The notes: generated by a model from the sequence alone, not told the origin. A stretch of 43,025 nucleotides of DNA from Candidatus Omnitrophota bacterium (GCA_017994375.1 JAGOLA010000004.1:1-43025), one strand, 5' to 3'; positions 24,550 to 31,368 are shown, numbered from the stretch's first letter. Translations and numbers: made by a program.

Positions 24550-25050
24550 TTATTTTACTCCTCCAAGCAAAGATTCCAGTAAAGCTTTGTGTTTCTTTTC
24601 TTCCTCAATTATATTATCTAATTCTAACCTTATCTCTTCAGTAGCGATATTATCACGGCAGGCTTGATAGAAATTTATCGATTTATCTTCGATAGCTATA
24701 CCGAGCTTAAAAGCTTTTCTATTATCGCTAAGTTTACTTTCTAAATCTTTTATGTTCTGGTAAGGCCAAAAAATTCCAAAATCCATAGAGCCTAATAAAT
24801 CGTCCTCTTCGAAATCATCTTTGCTAGTTTCTTTTATCTCGTATAAGCAATCTTTAAAAAACTTAAGGTGTTTATCTTCCTCTTTAAGAAGAAGCTTTAG
24901 AACTTCTTTGGTTTTAGAATCCTTGACCTTATTTAGCAGTTTTTGGTAAAAAGTTATCCCGTCTTTTTCGACTCGAGAGGCAATCTTGTAAGCATCAAGG
25001 GCATTAAAACTACTGATAATAAACTTTCCGGCCTTTTCTTCGATTTTCAT
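24550..25050 (-). CDS. Short ferritin-like diiron protein, copy A
   Basis: 166 residues. A 17-residue lead precedes the bundle. Ligands: Glu in IASRVEKDGITFY, ExxH in LLKEEDKHLKFF, Glu in GIAIEDKSINFY and ExxH in IIEEEKKHKALL. An insertion with DDFEEDDLLG is acidic. It overlaps the DJ-1 gene stop by 4 bp and is followed after 1 bp by copy B. Co-expression of two dissimilar bundles raises the possibility of a heteromeric assembly. Confidence 0.82.
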   Translation of the reverse strand: MKIEEKAGKFIISSFNALDAYKIASRVEKDGITFYQKLLNKVKDSKTKEVLKLLLKEEDKHLKFFKDCLYEIKETSKDDFEEDDLLGSMDFGIFWPYQNIKDLESKLSDNRKAFKLGIAIEDKSINFYQACRDNIATEEIRLELDNIIEEEKKHKALLESLLGGVK

Positions 25051-25562
25051 GCTTTACTCCTTTTTAGAAATTTTATTATTTCTTTACAAAATAAAGATAA
25101 ATCATAAGGGTTACGGGAGGTAATTAGATTCCCATCTACTACTACCTCTTTATCTAAAAATTTAGCTCCGGCATTAATTAAATCATCTTTTATAGCGTAA
25201 AAAGAGGTGGCCCGTTTACCTTTAAGAATACCGGAAGAAACCAGCACCCAACCGCCGTGGCAAATTGATGCTACTAACTTACCTTGCTTATATAAATCAC
25301 TGACAAATTTATTAATTTCCCGATAACGCCTTAAGATATCCGGCGCAAATCCTCCGGGAATAATTACTCCCGAGAAATCAGTGGCTTTGACTTTCTTAAT
25401 TAAGATATCGGCTTTGACCGGATAACCCTCTTTACTGCTATATTGTTCTTTAGTGGTGCCTAAGAAAACTACCGGAATTTTTTCTTCACGTAAACGTAAG
25501 TAAGGATACCAAACCTCAAGAACTTGGTAATAATCTTCTACTAATATTGCTACCTTCTTCAT
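25047..25562 (-). CDS. DJ-1/PfpI family protein (glyoxalase III/deglycase-like)
   Basis: 171 residues. The nucleophile elbow is SICHGGW with Cys101 and His102, and the family's strand-helix pattern surrounds it (GVIIPGGFAPD, TSFYAIKDDLINAGAKF, VVVDGNLITSR). Members act as methylglyoxal/glyoxal detoxifiers, chaperones or redox sensors through the oxidisable Cys. Position between the Tpx fusion (2 bp) and a ferritin-like gene (4-bp overlap) points to oxidative or carbonyl stress. Exact activity cannot be chosen. Confidence 0.88.
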   Translation of the reverse strand: MKKVAILVEDYYQVLEVWYPYLRLREEKIPVVFLGTTKEQYSSKEGYPVKADILIKKVKATDFSGVIIPGGFAPDILRRYREINKFVSDLYKQGKLVASICHGGWVLVSSGILKGKRATSFYAIKDDLINAGAKFLDKEVVVDGNLITSRNPYDLSLFCKEIIKFLKRSKA

Positions 25563-25564
25563 TA

Positions 25565-26416
25565 TTAACCTCCTAACTGGTCAATAATTTTTGCCATAAT
25601 AAAATCATTTTCGGTAAGACCGGATGCAGCATGGGTTGTAAGAATTACTTTTACTTTATTGTAGGTTAGAGTTAACATCGGATGGTGCCCTTGTTCTTGG
25701 GCAATATTAGCGATTAAATCTAAAAAATATTTCGCTGCCGAAAAATCGGAAAATTTAAATTCTTTTTTTAGTTTTTTATCATCTAAAACTTCCCAGCCTT
25801 GATATTGAGCCATCAAAGCTGCGATTTTTTCTTTGGAAAAAGAAGGCATACCACCTTCACAAGGTTTACATTTTGAAGACGAATCTTGGTCGATAATTTT
25901 AGATGGGCTTTTTAAAACTTCCTTTAAGTTTTTAAAGGTATCTTCGTAATCTATGGAATTAGTCAGCTCTTTAACTATCTGGATGTAGCGGACGATATTA
26001 TTCTTATCTAAAATCACTACTGCTCTGGCTAAGAGATTTAATTCTTTTATCAAAAGGCCGTAGTTAATACCGAAAGAAGAAGTTTTATAATCGGAAAGAA
26101 TTACCAAGTTATCGATACCATGAGCTTCGCAGAATCTCTTTTGAGCAAAAGGTAAATCCTTGCTTATCCCTAAAATAACGATATCGTCCGATAATTGAAT
26201 GGCTCTTTTATTAAATTCTTTTACTTGTAAATCGCATACCGGCGTATCTAAAGAAGGGAAAGAAGAAACTACCTTTATTTTTCCCGCAAAATTAGAAAGT
26301 CCGACTTCATCCATATTATTGGCAATAACCCGAAAATCAAAGCCAGTTTGCCCTAGCTTTAAGTCTCTTCCTACAATTGTTAAAGGTTTTCCTTTAAAAA
26401 GTATTTCTTTAGGCAT
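25565..26416 (-). CDS. Thiol peroxidase (Tpx) fused to pterin-4a-carbinolamine dehydratase
   Basis: 283 residues with two domains in one frame. Residues 1-170 are an atypical 2-Cys peroxiredoxin of the Tpx type: GRDLKLGQTGFDF, peroxidatic Cys61 in TPVCD and resolving Cys96 in QKRFCEAHGI. A short linker (about 171-181) leads to CKPCEGG (Cys183, Cys186), the regular start of pterin-4a-carbinolamine dehydratases, then GHHP (His244, His245), Tyr252, His262 and Asp271 at family spacing. Tpx removes H2O2 and organic peroxides with thioredoxin-like donors; the PCD half would dehydrate 4a-hydroxypterins or act on a molybdopterin-like pterin. The combination is unusual. It lies between the Cys/Lys miniprotein and DJ-1. 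Confidence 0.9.
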   Translation of the reverse strand: MPKEILFKGKPLTIVGRDLKLGQTGFDFRVIANNMDEVGLSNFAGKIKVVSSFPSLDTPVCDLQVKEFNKRAIQLSDDIVILGISKDLPFAQKRFCEAHGIDNLVILSDYKTSSFGINYGLLIKELNLLARAVVILDKNNIVRYIQIVKELTNSIDYEDTFKNLKEVLKSPSKIIDQDSSSKCKPCEGGMPSFSKEKIAALMAQYQGWEVLDDKKLKKEFKFSDFSAAKYFLDLIANIAQEQGHHPMLTLTYNKVKVILTTHAASGLTENDFIMAKIIDQLGG

Positions 26417-26437
26417 AATCTTTTTAAGGTAAATATC

Positions 26438-26584
26438 TTAAATATTCCAGCTGCCTTTATCTTCGGATAACATTGCCGAATCACAACAACTCTTTTTCTT
26501 TTGGGTTTTTTTATCTCCTTTACAAACTACACAGACTAAAGATTTTGCTTTCTTTTTAGATTTTGGTTTCTTTTTGCAAACCAT
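26438..26584 (-). CDS. Cys/Lys-rich miniprotein (possible metal-binding)
   Basis: 48 residues, ATG at 26582-26584 preceded by GAGGAG. It contains 16 Lys and 5 Cys: Cys3, a CVVC knuckle (Cys18, Cys21) and the pair CC at 33-34, with DSAMLSEDKGSWNI at the end. The Cys pattern could bind Zn, Fe or an Fe-S cluster; the Lys load suggests nucleic acid or polyanion contact. I recognise no family. It sits between ferritin (34 bp) and the Tpx fusion (21 bp), on the same strand, which makes a role in iron or redox handling plausible. Confidence 0.7.
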   Translation of the reverse strand: MVCKKKPKSKKKAKSLVCVVCKGDKKTQKKKSCCDSAMLSEDKGSWNI

Positions 26585-26618
26585 AATTATACTCCTCTGG
26601 TTTAACTAAGTTAATAAT

Positions 26619-27104
26619 CTAGCCTCGAGCACCAAGCTCTTTATCTAACATCAGTATGCCGGCCGGCTGCTCATCGATATATTTTAATTTACTTAAAATT
26701 TCGGTAACACTCTTTTCTTCCTCTACCTGTTCATTAATAAACCACTGCAAAAATACTTTGGTAGCATTATCTTCAACTTTTTGGGCTATAGTATAAAGAT
26801 TGTTGATGCTGGCAGTAACTTTTTGCTCATGCTGCAAGGATTTCTTAAAAACATCTTCTGCCGATGAAAATTGGACCGGCGGTTTATCTATAGCTTCTAA
26901 GATTACCCGCAAACCGCGTTCGTTTAAATAACTGAAAAACTTCATAGCATGTGAGGTCTCTTCTTTAGCTTGGATTTGCATCCAGTGACTAAAGCCGCTT
27001 AAGTTTTCGGCTTCAAAGTAAGCAGCCATAGCAAGATACAAATAGGCGGAATATAATTCTTTGTTGAGTTGTTGGTTTAATTCTTTTTCTAACTTTTTAT
27101 CCAT
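26619..27104 (-). CDS. ftn: Ferritin (iron storage)
   Basis: 161 residues from the ATG at 27102-27104; AAGGAG lies 6 nt upstream, whereas the earlier in-frame ATG would put this site inside the gene. Ferritin ligands are seen: Glu in LNKELYSAYLYLA, the QAKEETSHAMKF ExxH, and Glu/Gln positions in QHEQKVTASINNLY and FINEQVEEEKSV. This is the bacterial non-haem ferritin type, which oxidises Fe(II) and stores it in a 24-mer. Coupling with superoxide reductase (upstream, adjoining) limits Fenton chemistry. Confidence 0.94.
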   Translation of the reverse strand: MDKKLEKELNQQLNKELYSAYLYLAMAAYFEAENLSGFSHWMQIQAKEETSHAMKFFSYLNERGLRVILEAIDKPPVQFSSAEDVFKKSLQHEQKVTASINNLYTIAQKVEDNATKVFLQWFINEQVEEEKSVTEILSKLKYIDEQPAGILMLDKELGARG

Positions 27105-27115
27105 AATTTTCTCCT

Positions 27116-27511
27116 TCATTCAATAGATAATTCCTGGTTTGATTCCCATAAGCCATGAATATTACAATAACTACTGGCAATAATTACCCCCGGCTTATCG
27201 CTCTTAAAATTTATTACTACCTTTGGTTCGGTATAAACCGTGCTGGTATTAGGACCCTGGGTAGAAGAGCCATGGGCAGTAAATTCAAATCTTCCTAATT
27301 GGTAAGGAAATTTATCATCTTGAGGTTTAAAATAAACTTCTATCCAGGCAATATGGTGTTCGGTAGTATTAGGGTGAGCGATTTCCTTACCGACACTAAC
27401 CGTAATCTGGATAATCTGGCCTTTTTTAACTTTCCCCGGAGCTTCGATTACCGGAACGTGTTTTTCTTTTTTCCAATCAGCACTTTGGTATAAATCTTTA
27501 ATACTTGCCAT
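27116..27511 (-). CDS. Superoxide reductase (neelaredoxin, 1Fe type)
   Basis: 131 residues from the ATG at 27509-27511, 9 nt after GGGGAGG; a GTG two codons upstream is only 3 nt from it. Catalytic-iron ligands are present: His18 in the EKHVP motif, His46 in AHPNTTEHH, His52, then Cys116 and His119 in YCNIHGLW. The Lys of EKH is the residue known to assist superoxide binding. There is no N-terminal desulforedoxin domain, so this is a class II enzyme. It reduces superoxide to H2O2 with electrons from rubredoxin; rubrerythrin and Tpx could remove the peroxide. Confidence 0.95.
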   Translation of the reverse strand: MASIKDLYQSADWKKEKHVPVIEAPGKVKKGQIIQITVSVGKEIAHPNTTEHHIAWIEVYFKPQDDKFPYQLGRFEFTAHGSSTQGPNTSTVYTEPKVVINFKSDKPGVIIASSYCNIHGLWESNQELSIE

Positions 27512-27554
27512 TGCCACTGCCCTCCCCTTTTAATCCATTATTAATTTTAATAAG

Positions 27555-27782
27555 CTAATAAACTTGTTCAACGCTTTTTATTTCGGGTATTTTTTCTTTT
27601 AACTTCTCTTCTATGCCCAGCTTTAAAGTATAGGTACTCATCGGACAATGCCCGCAAGCACCGGTAAGGCGGACTTTAACCACTCCCTTATCGGTTACTT
27701 CGACTAATTCTACATTTCCGCCGTCAGCTTGTAAAGCCGGCCTTAACTCTGCCAAAACTTTTTCTACTTTTTCTTTTAACAT
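27555..27782 (-). CDS. NifU C-terminal-like Fe-S scaffold protein
   Basis: 75 residues from the ATG at 27780-27782, which follows AGGAGGT by 5 nt; an earlier in-frame start seven codons upstream lacks such a site. [21 protein letters not shown] and the CxxC of GACGHCPMS define the NifU-C/Nfu fold that binds a transient 4Fe-4S cluster. Likely role is supply or repair of clusters, for example in Hcp. It is preceded by the structured 139-bp gap that holds two hairpins. Confidence 0.92.
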   Translation of the reverse strand: MLKEKVEKVLAELRPALQADGGNVELVEVTDKGVVKVRLTGACGHCPMSTYTLKLGIEEKLKEKIPEIKSVEQVY

Positions 27783-27799
27783 GTTATACCTCCTAATGA

Positions 27800-27847
27800 G
27801 CACAATATTTTTTCAAGCTTAACAGAGCGAAGAAAAAATATTAGTGC
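27800..27847. repeat. Long imperfect hairpin 1 between rubrerythrin and nifU-like genes
   Basis: GCACAATATTTTTTC (27800-27814) pairs with GAAAAAATATTAGTGC (27832-27847) with a one-base bulge, leaving a 17-nt loop. It lies 18 bp before the nifU-like ATG. In minus-strand RNA it would fold just ahead of the ribosome site, so it could act as an RNA-processing or stability element, or be part of a small repeat element. Confidence 0.6.
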
Positions 27848-27852
27848 GAATT

Positions 27853-27913
27853 ATCCCGCCGAGTTCTGCAAAATTATTGAAAAGAATTTTGCAGTATATA
27901 GACGAGGCGGGAT
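27853..27913. repeat. Nested inverted repeats (hairpin 2) between rubrerythrin and nifU-like genes
   Basis: Outer arms ATCCCGCC (27853-27860) and GGCGGGAT (27906-27913) are perfect, and inside them CTGCAAAATT (27866-27875) and AATTTTGCAG (27885-27894) form a second perfect 10-bp stem. The GC-rich outer arms contrast with the AT-rich surroundings. It could be an attenuator, an mRNA segment divider, or a REP/MITE-like repeat; copies elsewhere in the genome would decide. Confidence 0.6.
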
Positions 27914-27921
27914 TTCTTACC

Positions 27922-28422
27922 TCAGAATTCTTTAAACACCTCTTTTTTAGCTGCGCAAACCGGACAATAATCCGGTAATTTTGTAGCCGTATAGCCGCAA
28001 ACCGGACAAATATATATGCTTTCTAGTTTGATGTCTTTATCTTTTGAAGCTGCTTCTTTGGCATCATTATACATCTTAGCGTGAATTTTTTCGGCCTCTA
28101 AAGCATAGTGAGTAGACTTTTCAGCTTCTTTTTCATTTTGAAACTTGGCATCGTTATTATAAACCGGATACATTTCCTCAACCTCAAAAGTCTCGCCTCC
28201 AATGGCAGTATCCAAATTATCCGGGGTTTTGCCAATGCCTTTTAAAACTTTAAGATGATTAGTGGCATGAACTTTTTCAGCATAAGCAATAGCCTGAAAT
28301 AGCCGGGCGATATTAGGCTTTTTCTCTTTTTCGGCTATCTCCGAAAAAATTAAATATTTCATATGGGCTTGAGACTCTCCAGAAAAAGCGTTTTGTAAAT
28401 TTTGTTGGGTCATTTTGTGCAT
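27922..28422 (-). CDS. rbr: Rubrerythrin
   Basis: 166 residues from an ATG preceded by GAGGAGG. The N-terminal diiron bundle (FSGESQAHMKYL, AIAYAEKVHATNHL, ALEAEKIHAKMY) is followed by a C-terminal rubredoxin-like domain, CPVCGYTATKLPDYCPVC. It reduces H2O2 with electrons from rubredoxin or NAD(P)H reductases and is a standard anaerobe peroxidase. It follows the FNR-like gene by 25 bp. It differs from the three short bundles downstream by keeping its own iron knuckle. Confidence 0.96.
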   Translation of the reverse strand: MHKMTQQNLQNAFSGESQAHMKYLIFSEIAEKEKKPNIARLFQAIAYAEKVHATNHLKVLKGIGKTPDNLDTAIGGETFEVEEMYPVYNNDAKFQNEKEAEKSTHYALEAEKIHAKMYNDAKEAASKDKDIKLESIYICPVCGYTATKLPDYCPVCAAKKEVFKEF

Positions 28423-28447
28423 ATCTTTACCTCCTCTAAATGGATAA

Positions 28448-29158
28448 CTAATATCCTACAAAAACTTCGGTTTTGATATTACTTTCTTCGCAGCCAACAT
28501 TAAAGCATAGTTTTTTCATAGAATTAATCATACTTTGCGGTCCAAAGACAAAAAAAACTCTTTGAGGCCAATCTTTAATCTTTTGCAGCAACAATTCTTG
28601 ATTTATTAAGCCGGCTATACACTTATTGTCGGTAGGTTTACAATCGGTTACGGTATAATATACCTTTATATTATTAGTTGTCTGCCAAAAATCTAACTCC
28701 TTTTTGAAGGCGATCTCTTCGGTACGGTTAGAATAAAGCAAAACAACATCATTATCCAATTTTTTATCATAAATATACTCTATAATGGATATTGCCGGCG
28801 TTATGCCTATACCGCCAATAAGAAAAGCTATCTTTTTATATTCGGCTTTAAAAATACAATTGCCTAGTGGTCCTTGAAAATAAACTTTATCTCCCGTTTC
28901 TAAGGCATTTAATCTTTCTGAAAAAGCACTACCAGTTAATTTTTTAGTCACTTCGATATAATCTTTGGTCGGCGAAGAAGAAAAAGAAAGGTATTTATTA
29001 AGCTCTTTATTATTAGAGTTCTTGGTATCAAAAAGAACCTTTAAGAATTGGCCGGGGAGAAAGTTTATTTTTTCAGAAACAGAAAAACGAAAACTCTCTA
29101 TATCAGAAGTGCGCTTTAGGCGTTGGATTAAATTAGCGGATATCGATATGGCGTTCAT
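28448..29158 (-). CDS. FAD/NAD(P)H oxidoreductase (ferredoxin-NADP reductase module)
   Basis: 236 residues, a stand-alone FNR module with no Fe-S or haem domain. The FAD-binding half has FLPGQFLKVLF and YLSFSSSPT; the nucleotide half has AFLIGGIGITPAISII, VLLYSNRTEEIAF and a C-terminal FVFGPQSM and EVFVGY. It should pass electrons from NADH or NADPH to a small carrier; rubredoxin, rubrerythrin, superoxide reductase or Hcp are candidate acceptors in the same island. It overlaps the regulator gene by 4 bp, so both are made from one message. Confidence 0.88.
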   Translation of the reverse strand: MNAISISANLIQRLKRTSDIESFRFSVSEKINFLPGQFLKVLFDTKNSNNKELNKYLSFSSSPTKDYIEVTKKLTGSAFSERLNALETGDKVYFQGPLGNCIFKAEYKKIAFLIGGIGITPAISIIEYIYDKKLDNDVVLLYSNRTEEIAFKKELDFWQTTNNIKVYYTVTDCKPTDNKCIAGLINQELLLQKIKDWPQRVFFVFGPQSMINSMKKLCFNVGCEESNIKTEVFVGY

Positions 29159-29565
29159 TCTTTATCTAAACAATTTTTGCATGTTCCGTAAAAATAGCCT
29201 TGAAGTTTCTCGATTACATGACCATCTATTCTACCGCGTTCTAATTCTGGGCAAGGCGGCTTATCAACATCAAATATTTTATGGCACTTTTTGCACAAAA
29301 AATGGTGATGAAAAGTAGTTTTAGTCTCAAAACGAGACCGGTCAAACTCTATTCTTATCTCGCCAATTAAACCTTTTTCTTTAAAAAGATCCAGTATCGT
29401 ATACACCGTTGCCAACGAAACTGCCGGAATGGTATTCTTAATCTTTTCATAAACCTCTTCGGCCGTCAAGTGCCTATTTTCTCCCCAAATAGCCTGATAA
29501 ACCCCTAACCTTTGGGGGGTAATCCTAATCTTTTTTTCTTTTAAAGAAGCAATAACATTCTTCAT
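29155..29565 (-). CDS. Fur-family regulator, PerR-like
   Basis: 136 residues. N-terminal winged helix (RITPQRLGVYQAIW, VSLATVYTILDLFKEKGLI) and C-terminal metal domain. The structural zinc site is complete: Cys91/Cys94 and Cys129/Cys132. Regulatory-site equivalents of B. subtilis PerR are His32, Glu80 (Asp in PerR), His86, His88 and Asp99 (Asp104 in PerR). The Asp at this last position is linked in the literature to peroxide sensitivity; the Glu80 is Fur-like. So peroxide sensing is likely but not certain. It heads the redox run and probably represses it, including itself, through the box at 29612-29631. Its start codon is almost at the predicted transcription start. Confidence 0.9.
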   Translation of the reverse strand: MKNVIASLKEKKIRITPQRLGVYQAIWGENRHLTAEEVYEKIKNTIPAVSLATVYTILDLFKEKGLIGEIRIEFDRSRFETKTTFHHHFLCKKCHKIFDVDKPPCPELERGRIDGHVIEKLQGYFYGTCKNCLDKE

Positions 29566-29574
29566 TCCATAAGA

Positions 29575-29602
29575 AGTATAATATCTTTTGCTATTTTGTC
29601 AA
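29575..29602 (-). promoter_or_regulatory. Sigma-70 promoter of the redox island
   Basis: Minus strand TTGACA (29602-29597), 16-nt spacer, TATACT (29580-29575): a perfect -35 and a near-perfect -10. The start is expected near 29568, only a few bases before the regulator's ATG (29563-29565), so the message would be leaderless or have almost no leader. No Shine-Dalgarno is possible there. Confidence 0.72.
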
Positions 29603-29611
29603 GAATTATTT

Positions 29612-29631
29612 TTACATAATAATCATTATCG
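29612..29631. promoter_or_regulatory. Fur/PerR-like box upstream of the regulator
   Basis: The plus strand reads TTACATAATAATCATTATC at 29612-29630. It matches the 19-bp Fur consensus at 14 positions, including the whole right half ATAATCATTATC, and at 29617-29631 it matches the PerR box TTATAATnATTATAA at 11 of 14 positions. It sits 10 bp upstream of the -35 box, and about 110 bp before the possible promoter of the divergent gene. Confidence 0.6.
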
Positions 29632-29741
29632 GTAAATGCCAATTATCCTTGATATTACTAAGATTTTAATGATTTCATTTGGAGATAGCTGATAAATTAC
29701 CAAAATATTTTATTTATAACGGGCTTTAAAGGAAACACCGC

Positions 29742-29769
29742 TTGCTGTATGTTTTTTTTAAGATAGAAT
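29742..29769 (+). promoter_or_regulatory. Weak candidate promoter for the divergent kinase-fold gene
   Basis: TTGCTG (29742-29747), 16-nt spacer, TAGAAT (29764-29769). Predicted start near 29776, 17 nt before the ATG, with no Shine-Dalgarno seen. Matches are 4/6 and 5/6. Confidence 0.4.
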
Positions 29770-29792
29770 AGTGGTGCTTAACAAAAACTAAT

Positions 29793-30395
29793 ATGGATAT
29801 CATTCATAAGCCAAGGCATAAGTGGTCTTTCGAAGTTTTACAAAAAAGTAGCGCTACCGGCAAAGCTTGTATCATAAAAAGAATCCCAACAGCAGTAAGT
29901 CCTCTTTTCCGCCCACTTTTAAAATGGTTTCTAAAAAGAGAAGCTTGCATTTTAAAAGAAATTGGGGCTAAAATGCGCGGAATAACTCCAGATTTATATT
30001 ATGTAGGTAAAGATGAGTTTGTTATGGAAAAACTAACTGGCCCAAATCTTTGGCAAGTTCGCCATACACTTAAAAAACGCCAAGACATATTCAACAAATT
30101 AGAGCATGTTATACAGAAATTACACGGTTGCGGTTTCAGCCACGGAGAAATACGCCTGGGTAACATAGTTTTTAACGCTAATGCTATTGTTTTGGTAGAC
30201 TTAGCAATGGCATCTCGACAGAATAGCTTTTTCTTTAAACTCATAAAAAAATTAGATTTACTTTCTTTACTGTGGATTAAAAAAAACACTTTTGCCTTAC
30301 CGCTTACCGACAATGAATCCAATCTGTTAAAACGCTATTGCTTCATAAGATTATTTTTTGACTGGGCAATCGCTAGAGACATTATGTATCCTTAA
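29793..30395 (+). CDS. Small kinase-fold protein (lipopolysaccharide kinase/WaaP-like)
   Basis: 200 residues with the protein-kinase-like skeleton: Lys29 (CIIKR) as the possible ATP-binding lysine, a helix Glu50, hinge-like FVMEKLTGPNLW, catalytic-loop HGEIRLGN (117-124) and LVDLAMA (Asp136) in place of the metal DFG. The usual catalytic Asp of HGD is Glu119, so activity may be altered or lost. Kdo/WaaP kinases phosphorylate inner-core LPS sugars at the membrane; that role suits the glycan genes downstream but is inferred. It starts a three-gene plus-strand run. Confidence 0.65.
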   Translation: MDIIHKPRHKWSFEVLQKSSATGKACIIKRIPTAVSPLFRPLLKWFLKREACILKEIGAKMRGITPDLYYVGKDEFVMEKLTGPNLWQVRHTLKKRQDIFNKLEHVIQKLHGCGFSHGEIRLGNIVFNANAIVLVDLAMASRQNSFFFKLIKKLDLLSLLWIKKNTFALPLTDNESNLLKRYCFIRLFFDWAIARDIMYP

Positions 30396-30405
30396 TTAAG
30401 AAGGA

Positions 30406-31365
30406 ATGCACTTAGCAATCGAACACAATTCGGTCAGTAAAGATACCAAAGAGTTATTTAGCCTTTGTTTTAGCCAAGACCGAAGAGATGTCGAATGGTC
30501 CTGGAAATATCAAAAAAGCCCCCAAGGTTTTAGCGCTGCTCGCTGTTATGATAACGAAAAACTAATCTGCCAATACGGTGGAATAAAATATTCCTGCTTT
30601 ATTAATAATAAAGAATATAAAATCTTTCAAATTATCGATGTTATGACCCATCCTAAATATCGGAATGGCTGGATTATGATAAAGACTGTTCAAAAATTCT
30701 TTGAATATTGTTGCCAAAAAGTAGGCTCACCCTTTATCTATGGTTTTAACACTGCTGTTGCCCGAAAGCTTGGCATGAAAAGACTAAATTATTACTCTGA
30801 AACACCAATAAGTTATCTACAAAAAAAAGTTAATTCTAAAAAGAATCTTTCTTTAAATTCCTCGGTATTTAAAATAGAGAGGGTAAATAGTTTTAAAGAA
30901 GAAACCAGTGATATCTATAAAGAGCAATTAAATTATTATTCTATAGTTTTAAAGAAAGATAAAAATTATTTGGATTGGCGTTACTTAAACACTCCTTTTA
31001 AATACAGTATTTTTTCTTGTAATCAAAAAGTGCAAAATAACTTTTATGGCTATATAATTATAAAGGAAGAATTCGATAAAGCTTATTTAGTGGATATCTT
31101 GTTAAAAAGAGAGGCCCAGGATAAACTAGATATTTTTCTAACTATTTTAGAAAAAGAATATCTACATACCCAAAAGATAATAACCTTGGAAAGCTGGTGT
31201 TCTAAGAAAGACCCTTATTATCAAAAATTAATGAATTTTAAGTTTAAACCTTTAAATGAGCCGCGTAATCTTTACTTTACCTGCCGTCCTTTTTCTGGAG
31301 TTAGCGACGGCTTTTTTATAGATGAGCATTTCTTTTATACTATGGGAGACTCTGATCTATTCTGA
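30406..31365 (+). CDS. GNAT-like N-acyltransferase
   Basis: 319 residues. Two GNAT-like halves can be traced. The first has VEWSWKYQKSPQGFSAA, a central IIDVMTHPKYRNGW resembling the acetyl-CoA-binding turn, and FIYGFNTAVARKLGMKRL. The second has YLDWRYLNTPFKY and a central strand AYLVDILLKRE. No close family name is certain. AAGGA abuts the ATG with no spacer, and no other start exists because a stop lies three codons upstream. It is followed 3 bp later by a PIG-L deacetylase, suggesting a deacetylate/re-acylate pair acting on a sugar or glycolipid. Confidence 0.65.
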   Translation: MHLAIEHNSVSKDTKELFSLCFSQDRRDVEWSWKYQKSPQGFSAARCYDNEKLICQYGGIKYSCFINNKEYKIFQIIDVMTHPKYRNGWIMIKTVQKFFEYCCQKVGSPFIYGFNTAVARKLGMKRLNYYSETPISYLQKKVNSKKNLSLNSSVFKIERVNSFKEETSDIYKEQLNYYSIVLKKDKNYLDWRYLNTPFKYSIFSCNQKVQNNFYGYIIIKEEFDKAYLVDILLKREAQDKLDIFLTILEKEYLHTQKIITLESWCSKKDPYYQKLMNFKFKPLNEPRNLYFTCRPFSGVSDGFFIDEHFFYTMGDSDLF

Positions 31366-31368
31366 AAA

